A stretch of 64,000 nucleotides of DNA from an uncultured Ruminococcus sp. (lineage in GTDB: Bacteria > Bacillota > Clostridia > Oscillospirales > Ruminococcaceae). Below, piece after piece: positions 1 through 7,638 of the stretch; within the stretch, counting starts at the first letter, position 1, and each line of letters opens with the position of its first letter. Under the pieces are notes generated by a model. That model was not told where the DNA came from, made no database searches, and saw only the letters and a program-made list of their open reading frames with translations. The stretch spans positions 151,084 through 215,083 of the forward strand of contig CANQVA010000002.1 of NCBI GenBank assembly GCA_947627175.1. The letters run 5' to 3'. The position numbers were made by a program, and so were the translations under genes.

Positions 1-616
1 CAGATATGAAAGTTCTTAAAACTCCACAGCCGTCAATACAAGCCGCATCTTCAAGTTCTTTTGGTAGACCTCTGAAAAACTGTCTGAAAATAAGAATCAT
101 AAGACCCGAACGAATGCCGTTTCCCGTAAGTGCGGGAAGATACATTGTAAGCATATTATCAATAAGATTAACAGTAAACAGTCCTTTTATACCAAAATTC
201 ATAAATTGTGTATAAAGGGGTAGTGAAATGACTTGCGGTGGCACAAGAATCATCATTATAACTATTCTGAAAAGAAACTTTTTTCCCCTGAAATTGAACC
301 TTGCAAAACCATACCCCGTAACAGCACATGAAAACACCTGAACAAGTGAACAGCCGACATTCAGAATGATAGTATTTTTAAGAGCGTTTCCGAAATCCAT
401 AGCTTTTACAGTATCTCTTATAACGTCGAGAGTGAAATTTTCGGGAATCCATATCACAGCAGGATTATTCATATCATTTTTTTCCCTGAATGCACAGCTA
501 ATCATATATATAACAGGATAAATAATTATAAAACTTATTCCGACAAGAATTACAAACCTGAAAAAAGACCATATTTTTTCGGTAATTTTGCCTGCATCTG
601 CCAAAACAATTCCCAC
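1..616 (-). CDS. carbohydrate ABC transporter permease, MalG/LplC-like (3' end outside window)
   Basis: Reverse strand is open from the window edge to a GTG at 616 (GIVLADAGKITEKIWSFFRFVILVGISFIIIYPVIYMISCAF...), with an EAA-loop-like LEDAACIDGCG segment near the edge. Not in the ORF track. Confidence 0.85.
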   Translation of the reverse strand, partial: MGIVLADAGKITEKIWSFFRFVILVGISFIIIYPVIYMISCAFREKNDMNNPAVIWIPENFTLDVIRDTVKAMDFGNALKNTIILNVGCSLVQVFSCAVTGYGFARFNFRGKKFLFRIVIMMILVPPQVISLPLYTQFMNFGIKGLFTVNLIDNMLTMYLPALTGNGIRSGLMILIFRQFFRGLPKELEDAACIDGCGVLRTFIS

Positions 617-619
617 CTT

Positions 620-1519
620 TCATTCAGATTCATAGAATACAAATCTGTTTAATATCATAACAGCAACGCCTATACCTGCCATTACTATAACAAAGTAAAT
701 CCACGACATAGCCGCCGCCTCACCGAAAGCCCATTCATTTCTCATATCGCTTATGCGTTCCATAACCGTATTCAGCGGACTTGTAAACGAGTCTATAACA
801 GTAAAAACAGTATTCACTAAAATAAATGGGCTTATATACGGAAAAGTTACTCTCCAGAAATATTCCCATGAAGTAGCACCCTCTATTTCTGCGACTTCTC
901 TTGCTGAACGTGGAATATTTTGCAATGATGCAAGAAAAATCAAAATCTGTATACCGCTGTTCCAGACTATCCCGAAAATATTGTCTGCAACTGTTGAAAT
1001 AATATCAACTGTTTTGTCACTTATTCCATATATACCGAGAAATTCAAGCAATTCACCTATTAAATCAGTTGACATCATTGTTGAAAAATTTGACATATCA
1101 TTATTTCCCGATGTTTCCATATCATTAGTTATAATTTTATAAACAGGCCCCGTTACAATAATTACAGGTAGAAAAAATATTGCCCTTGCCAAAGTTCTTC
1201 CCCTGAATTTCTGATTAAGAATAACAGCAATAAACATTGAAAATATGATAATCAACGGAGTTTTCCACAGCGTTTCAAAAAGCATATCACCGAGATATTC
1301 AGTGTATTTTCCGTCTTCGGTAAGTACTTTTATATATTTGTCCATTCCTACCCATTCAGTAACAGTTTTTCCCGATTCAACAGTAACTTCACTGAAAGAA
1401 TATAACAATGATTTTACAAGCGGAATAATGAAAAAAACAATAGTTCCGATAAGCCATATTGAAATAAAACCGTATCCGCAGAGGGATTTTTTCTTTGAAT
1501 ATGAAATTTTCTTTTTCAT
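620..1519 (-). CDS. sugar ABC transporter permease, MalF/LplB-like
   Basis: Multi-TM protein with EAA motif EVAEIEGATSWEYFWRVTFPYISP. Confidence 0.9.
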   Translation of the reverse strand: MKKKISYSKKKSLCGYGFISIWLIGTIVFFIIPLVKSLLYSFSEVTVESGKTVTEWVGMDKYIKVLTEDGKYTEYLGDMLFETLWKTPLIIIFSMFIAVILNQKFRGRTLARAIFFLPVIIVTGPVYKIITNDMETSGNNDMSNFSTMMSTDLIGELLEFLGIYGISDKTVDIISTVADNIFGIVWNSGIQILIFLASLQNIPRSAREVAEIEGATSWEYFWRVTFPYISPFILVNTVFTVIDSFTSPLNTVMERISDMRNEWAFGEAAAMSWIYFVIVMAGIGVAVMILNRFVFYESE

Positions 1520-3753
1520 CAGAAAACAACCTCCGTATAATTATTAAGTTTTATTATACTACCGTTTAAATCAATAGTTTTTTCATCAAAATCAGCTTTT
1601 ATTACAGTACCGTCTGACCATACCGACGTAATAATATTTCCTGAGTTTTCAACATTATAACTAACAATTGTTGAATCACAGACAGCTTGCAAAACAGGTT
1701 TAAGTATTTTATATTCAGCAGATATTGTGTCAATCCATTTTTCATAGTTTGCATAATACAGACCGTCATATTCAGTATCTTTAAGAACAGATGTTTCTTC
1801 ATAAATCATATCACATTTCAAACTGCTCCCCGTAACTGCCGACATAAGCAAAAGATTTTCAGCATCAGGGTCGGCATTCACAGCAGTTGAAGTATAAGGC
1901 ACAATTCCGTGCATGACCATCTGATAAAAAGGTATATCACAGTCGGATAAGTCAAAACCGCTTGACGAAAGAGGAACATTTATAATATGATTTACATACG
2001 GAAATACATATGCATTCGCACCGTCGGCAAGTATTCCGCCGTCAAGGGATTTTTCAATTTCTGAAAGATTTTCCGTGATAATATTCATTGTATCATTACG
2101 TGAAATTTTATTTTTGCCGTAGTCACCGTAAAGAAAAGTTGTAAGACTTCCAAATGAAACGCCGTTCAGTTCTGAATGTAAATAATTCGCCTGAATTTCG
2201 GAAAATATTTCATTGAAACATTCCGGTGAAAGCAACATACTGCTTTTCCGTAAACTGTCCGGCACTCCGTAAGCCAAATCATAATAATTTATTTCTGAAT
2301 AAGAACCCGATATTCTCACGGCTGAACCAGAAAACATATTATAGCCGTTTCCTGAATTAAAATAAATATTGTCTGATACAGGATAAAACTCATAATTATT
2401 ATTTTCGACAAAATCTACAAAATCCCTGAAATCTTTTTTTCCGCCGAGTGTGCGTGAAGGTACTGCACCGGTGTCTACTTTATTTTTTATGCCGTCATCA
2501 GTCCAGTTTCTGTATAAAACAACCATATTGTCAACACCGTTTTCTTTCAGTTTTTCGAGAATTATTTTTGCTCCGTCATAATCCGTCACTGACTGTTTCA
2601 TCATAAAAGGAATACCGAAAACAGACTTTTTTCTTTCCGTACCGCCGTACAGTTCAACATACAGGGAAAAATTATCAGGTTTTTTTTGCAGGTTACATTT
2701 ATTGAGAAGATAGTTTCTGTAACATTCGGCAACGTCTGTACAACTGACATTTTTCTTAGCAATCGGATAATACAGAATCTCAATGTCACCGCAATTTATA
2801 TCACCGTTTTCAAAAATTGTAAGTCTTTCGCCGTTACTTCCGGCAGTGTAATATGTATCTGTACCACGCAGAACAAAAGTAAAATTACAGGTATTGTAAT
2901 TACTTCCCGACTGTCCCGAAACTTCCGCAGAAATAAAAGCATTTGAATCACCTTTTGATGCTATCGCAAGCATCGCATTATTTTCTTTGACTATACCGTA
3001 AACAGGCAAATAAGCCTGCTCACTTACTGAATATCTTTTTTCAGGGACTAAAGCCTTATCGTTTCCATAAATATGCTGACTGTAAGGTTCTGCCCATGTT
3101 TTCCCGTTGTTGAAATTTATCAATGCACCGCTTCCGTCAGGGACAATAAAATAACCGCTTTCCGTATTGTCCGATGCTCCGAAACTTCCCAACAGTGTTA
3201 TTTCAACGGCAATATTTGACGCACTGCTTTCTTTAATTTCCGAAATTTCAAGACTTGCTTTCAGACAGTCATTTTCAAGAGTATAGTCAATGTAAAAACT
3301 GAACCCGGCATTTTTATAATCATAATAAAGCCTTATTCCGTTATCAATGTCAATAACTCCGACTTCACAATCATTGCTCCCTGAACGCAGAAAATTATTG
3401 TCTGAACGCTTTTCGGGAATACCATAACGCAAAACTGCTGACGAAAGAAGTTTTTCTTTTGTAACGTTCGGAGTTTCTGAATCAATATCACTTTCGGCAG
3501 GCGATGACCACCATATATAACCGTCTGATTTATCTTCAAGTCCAAAAACGGCAGTTTCATCATATACAAGAAGTCTGAATCTTTCATTTTCACAGGCAAT
3601 ACGCATTTCTTTATTGTGGGAAAAATTTATATTATCATAAATAATACTTTTATTATCGGCTTTCCGCATATCGTTTTCAGCGTTAATATTTACGGAAAAA
3701 GTCATAAGCATAACAGAAATCATACAAGTTAAAATAATTTTTATCCATTTCAT
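1519..3753 (-). CDS. secreted DUF5696-like protein, possible TIM-barrel glycan-active protein
   Basis: 744 aa with N-terminal signal peptide. Overall resemblance to DUF5696 proteins found beside carbohydrate ABC permeases. Family call is from memory. Confidence 0.65.
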   Translation of the reverse strand: MKWIKIILTCMISVMLMTFSVNINAENDMRKADNKSIIYDNINFSHNKEMRIACENERFRLLVYDETAVFGLEDKSDGYIWWSSPAESDIDSETPNVTKEKLLSSAVLRYGIPEKRSDNNFLRSGSNDCEVGVIDIDNGIRLYYDYKNAGFSFYIDYTLENDCLKASLEISEIKESSASNIAVEITLLGSFGASDNTESGYFIVPDGSGALINFNNGKTWAEPYSQHIYGNDKALVPEKRYSVSEQAYLPVYGIVKENNAMLAIASKGDSNAFISAEVSGQSGSNYNTCNFTFVLRGTDTYYTAGSNGERLTIFENGDINCGDIEILYYPIAKKNVSCTDVAECYRNYLLNKCNLQKKPDNFSLYVELYGGTERKKSVFGIPFMMKQSVTDYDGAKIILEKLKENGVDNMVVLYRNWTDDGIKNKVDTGAVPSRTLGGKKDFRDFVDFVENNNYEFYPVSDNIYFNSGNGYNMFSGSAVRISGSYSEINYYDLAYGVPDSLRKSSMLLSPECFNEIFSEIQANYLHSELNGVSFGSLTTFLYGDYGKNKISRNDTMNIITENLSEIEKSLDGGILADGANAYVFPYVNHIINVPLSSSGFDLSDCDIPFYQMVMHGIVPYTSTAVNADPDAENLLLMSAVTGSSLKCDMIYEETSVLKDTEYDGLYYANYEKWIDTISAEYKILKPVLQAVCDSTIVSYNVENSGNIITSVWSDGTVIKADFDEKTIDLNGSIIKLNNYTEVVF

Positions 3754-3771
3754 AACAGATTATCACCGTTT

Positions 3772-4401
3772 CTATGCCCTTATTCTGTAAACAATTTCCA
3801 TGTATACAGTTGAAATGAAAATATAAATCTGCTGTATAAGTGCCATAAAAAGCACAAGCAATGCAAGCATTATGAACATTGAAACAACAGTAAGAAATAA
3901 CGCTGAAAACGTCTTTAAAATCGTGTACTGATGTACTGACTTTACAGCGGAAAAAATAAGAATAGCTGTCCATAGAGTGCCTATTATTTCAACAGCCTGC
4001 ATGAAAATATATTCGTCCCTCACAAGAAAATGTGAAAGAATTGTATTTATATACATCTGAGAAATATAGGGAACAAGTGCATATGCACTGTAAATAAATA
4101 TATTTTTCATAGTCCCCTCTCCGTCAAGTATTGTACATACAGACCAGTTCCCGACCGTCCAAGCCATAAAAAGAACTATAGTTTTTATAAAATACGGAAT
4201 AATATTGAAAGTCCTGTCATATACAGCGTAAAATTGAAAACCATAAAGCCGTTCATGTGCAATTTCCGCAAAGAAAAACATGAACAATATAAATAAAGCT
4301 ATTTTCATTGAACCTGATTTTTTCCAACGCATATCTTCAAAACCCTCAAAAATATGAGTTACTGCGTGTTTCAGCCATTGTCTTTGCGTTAAATCCATCA
4401 T
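3772..4401 (-). CDS. YIP1 family membrane protein
   Basis: 209 aa, several TM segments. Position next to a DUF5696-like gene and permeases fits the family. Confidence 0.65.
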   Translation of the reverse strand: MMDLTQRQWLKHAVTHIFEGFEDMRWKKSGSMKIALFILFMFFFAEIAHERLYGFQFYAVYDRTFNIIPYFIKTIVLFMAWTVGNWSVCTILDGEGTMKNIFIYSAYALVPYISQMYINTILSHFLVRDEYIFMQAVEIIGTLWTAILIFSAVKSVHQYTILKTFSALFLTVVSMFIMLALLVLFMALIQQIYIFISTVYMEIVYRIRA

Positions 4402-5855
4402 GAACGCCTTTTTCTCCTTTTTCTTATTTTTCTTAATACTGTAACAACAATTCCTGCTGTTACTGCAATAAATATTTTTCCTGAATTTTCTTTAAGAAAT
4501 ACGCTTCTGTATTCTTCAAAAGCCTTGTTGTATAGTTCGGAATTTCCCGCCATTTTGGCATATTTCATTGAGTTTTTATAATCGCCCTTTCTCAGCAGTG
4601 CAAAAGATGTACCATTATATGCATATGTATAATTTCCGTCACGTCTTAATACTTCATACCATAAGTCAAGGGCTTCCTCATAATATCCCGTGTTATACAG
4701 TTCAACCGCTTTGTGTACTGTTTTTCCGAAAGATGTTTCAGTAAAAACAGTTATATTGTTTTTCCGTGAATCAAGAACATAAATATTTTCCCCTGCCGAC
4801 TCAACAGCCGACGGTTTTTCAAAACCTCCTGCTTGTCCTGCAAGAGTTCCCACAATAAAAAGTAATCTGCATTCTTCATCATACTGAAAAATATGACCTG
4901 TACTGAAATCAAGGCAATTTATATTTCCACTGTCTGAAATATCAATGTCGCATATTGTCGAATCATGTATATTATAATATGAAGTGTCATATTTCGGTTT
5001 ATAGTCACCGAAAACAACGTCTTTATCTGCGAAAATGTTCTTTCCGGAAGGATTGAGTTTTTTCACCCTGTCAGCCGATACATCCGACGATTCTGTACAA
5101 GTGAAAATAAAATCACCCTTTATGTCAAAACCTGTTATTCCTGTAGGTACTGTCCTTGTACGCCGTTCTTTTTTCTTGTCTGACATGAAAATATTCATGA
5201 AATGATTACGGATAACTTTGAAAGTCGGTTCAACTCTGTTTGAGCCGTAAAAGCCTTTAAATTTTCCCTCCGGGCTGAACATTGCACAACCTGTTGTAAT
5301 ATTTTCAATAACGGAATATATATTTCCTGCTTTATCTGCAATTACACGTTTCGGGAGAAAAGTTTTATTATTGTCATAAATTTCGTCATCAGGCTTTGTA
5401 ATTTCAGAAATCACTTCCGAATCACGATTGACAATAAGTATTCTTGAATTTTGTGTATCAGCTATATAAATAATATCGTCCGAAACGAATACCCCCTCGG
5501 GCTTTTCAAGGGTAGTTAAAGAACCGTCCGACATTTTAAAACTGTCATAAACTTCGGAAACATTTTCAAGACTGCTGTCAATGCTGACAATTCTGTTGTT
5601 TCCCGTATCAGCTACATAGAATTTATCACCATCAAAAAATATATCACTCGGTTCATCAAACGAATCCGCACCTATATCATTCCCCGAAACAGTACGTTTT
5701 ACAATATATCCTGCCTGTGAGGGTACAGCATCGCCCCAGCGGTCATAATTATATGATATATAAGGTTCAGCATTCAGTGACAATAAGTTTATATTGCTTA
5801 ATAAAATCAAAATACAGAAAATCAGTATAAAAACATTTTTCAATTTCAGTTTCAT
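4398..5855 (-). CDS. NHL-repeat beta-propeller protein with TPR-like segment and C-terminal TM
   Basis: Repeats such as FYVADTGNNRIVSID and IYIADTQNSRILIVN; TPR-like ALDLWYEVLRRDGNYTYAYNGTSFALLRKGDY; C-terminal TM followed by a basic tail. Confidence 0.8.
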   Translation of the reverse strand: MKLKLKNVFILIFCILILLSNINLLSLNAEPYISYNYDRWGDAVPSQAGYIVKRTVSGNDIGADSFDEPSDIFFDGDKFYVADTGNNRIVSIDSSLENVSEVYDSFKMSDGSLTTLEKPEGVFVSDDIIYIADTQNSRILIVNRDSEVISEITKPDDEIYDNNKTFLPKRVIADKAGNIYSVIENITTGCAMFSPEGKFKGFYGSNRVEPTFKVIRNHFMNIFMSDKKKERRTRTVPTGITGFDIKGDFIFTCTESSDVSADRVKKLNPSGKNIFADKDVVFGDYKPKYDTSYYNIHDSTICDIDISDSGNINCLDFSTGHIFQYDEECRLLFIVGTLAGQAGGFEKPSAVESAGENIYVLDSRKNNITVFTETSFGKTVHKAVELYNTGYYEEALDLWYEVLRRDGNYTYAYNGTSFALLRKGDYKNSMKYAKMAGNSELYNKAFEEYRSVFLKENSGKIFIAVTAGIVVTVLRKIRKRRKRRS

Positions 5856-5857
5856 TT

Positions 5858-6730
5858 CTAACTCCTGATACCTGAATAAGCCATAGTTTCAATTATCTGT
5901 TTCTGTGCAAGAGTAAACACCACAACAGGCGGAACAAGCATAAATACAGCCGCCGCCATAGCAATTCCTGCACGTGCAATACCTGCTGATGATATTTGAT
6001 TGACAACAGTTGGTAGTGTTTTGTACTGTTCATGAAATACAAAAGCCCCTGACTGAACATTCCATGATGACTGAAAAGCAAAAATAATAAGTGTCAATAA
6101 AGCCGGTTTCTGATTAGGCATGACAATCTGCCAACATATACGGAAAAGTCCTGCACCGTCTGTTTTTGCGGATTCTATTATTGAATCGGGAATTTGACTT
6201 ATTGACTGTTCCATGAGAAATAGTCCCATAGGTGAGGCAATTAAAGGAAGAATTACCGCAAGCAGACTGTCAATAAGATTCAGCTTTGCCATTACCATAT
6301 ATTGCATTATATAAATAACATTACTTTGATAAAGAAGTGAAATAACTATTATATTACTGATTAACTTTCTTCCGGCAAAACGGCATTTTGCAAGGACAAA
6401 AGCCGCCGTTGACGTAATTATACACTGAAACAACGTAACTGAAACGGTAACTGTTATGCTGTTGAATACATACCTTGAAAACGGTACTCTGTTCTGTCTG
6501 ATAATTTCAAACATATCCTTGAAATTATTCATAGTCGGACGGAGTGTATATAATTTCGGCGGAAATATAAAAAGTTCCTCAACCGGCTTGACAGACATTA
6601 CAAAAATAAGATAAATCGGAAAAAGCATGAAAATTCCCAGTACTGAAAGAAACAGAAATATCAGAACAGTACCGCCTTTTTTCCGTCCCATCTTTATACA
6701 TGAAGTCTTATTTTTTCTGATATTTGACAT
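5858..6730 (-). CDS. carbohydrate ABC transporter permease, MalG/LplC-like
   Basis: Multi-TM protein with EAA motif ESAKTDGAGLFRICWQIVMPNQKPAL. Confidence 0.92.
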   Translation of the reverse strand: MSNIRKNKTSCIKMGRKKGGTVLIFLFLSVLGIFMLFPIYLIFVMSVKPVEELFIFPPKLYTLRPTMNNFKDMFEIIRQNRVPFSRYVFNSITVTVSVTLFQCIITSTAAFVLAKCRFAGRKLISNIIVISLLYQSNVIYIMQYMVMAKLNLIDSLLAVILPLIASPMGLFLMEQSISQIPDSIIESAKTDGAGLFRICWQIVMPNQKPALLTLIIFAFQSSWNVQSGAFVFHEQYKTLPTVVNQISSAGIARAGIAMAAAVFMLVPPVVVFTLAQKQIIETMAYSGIRS

Positions 6731-6742
6731 TTCTGTTTCCCC

Positions 6743-7636
6743 TCAGTCCGTATATTTTCCGAAAACTCTGTTCACAGCCCTGTTCGCCATGTACATTACT
6801 ATAAAAAGTATCATACATATTGCAGAAGCATACCCCATTTCATAACGAACCCAGCCATAATCATATGCATGGGTCATTATAGTATGTGCCTTATAGTCCG
6901 TACTCGGAAAACCAACAACATTCTGTATAACTGTTCCGGCAGTAAAAGAACTTACAATCTGCATTACAGACGCAAAAAGAAGATGCGGTTTCATTGACGG
7001 AATAACTATATATACAAGTTCCTGCCACCTGTTGCTTATACCCTCCACTGCCCCGACTTCATACATTGAACGGTCAATATTCTGAAAACCTGCACGCATA
7101 GCAAGAAATCCTGCTCCAAGTGAAAGCCATAACTGCACAACAATAGCCGTTCCGAGTACATAATTTCCGTCTGTAAGCCATTGTATCGGCGATGTTATAA
7201 TACCTATATTTATAAGAAAAGAATTTAAATATCCGTTAATATCACCGCTGAAAATAATTTTCCATACTGAATATACATTTGCCATTGACGGAATATAAAA
7301 TATAAGCGTGAATATTGTTTTTAAATTTGAGGGCATTTCATTTATCAGCCATGCAAGCAGAAAACAAAGTACAAAACTTACAAACCCTGTAAAAAATGCA
7401 AATACAGCTGTAACTCCTATTGACTTTATAAAAATCTTATCCGACAGAAAAAGTGCGGTATAATTTGAAAGCCCTGTAAAATTCGGTTTCTGTACCATGT
7501 TGAAATCCGTAAATCCTATAGGTACAGACATAAGAACAGGTACAACTGTAAATATTATAAAAAGAATCATAAAGGGAGCAAGCATTAAATAACATTCCTT
7601 GTTTTTTCTTATTTCAGATAAAACATTCTTCAACAA
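6743..7636 (-). CDS. sugar ABC transporter permease, MalF/LplB-like
   Basis: Multi-TM protein with EAA motif YEVGAVEGISNRWQELVYIVIPSMKPHL. Confidence 0.92.
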   Translation of the reverse strand: MLKNVLSEIRKNKECYLMLAPFMILFIIFTVVPVLMSVPIGFTDFNMVQKPNFTGLSNYTALFLSDKIFIKSIGVTAVFAFFTGFVSFVLCFLLAWLINEMPSNLKTIFTLIFYIPSMANVYSVWKIIFSGDINGYLNSFLINIGIITSPIQWLTDGNYVLGTAIVVQLWLSLGAGFLAMRAGFQNIDRSMYEVGAVEGISNRWQELVYIVIPSMKPHLLFASVMQIVSSFTAGTVIQNVVGFPSTDYKAHTIMTHAYDYGWVRYEMGYASAICMILFIVMYMANRAVNRVFGKYTD

Positions 7637-7638
7637 CG

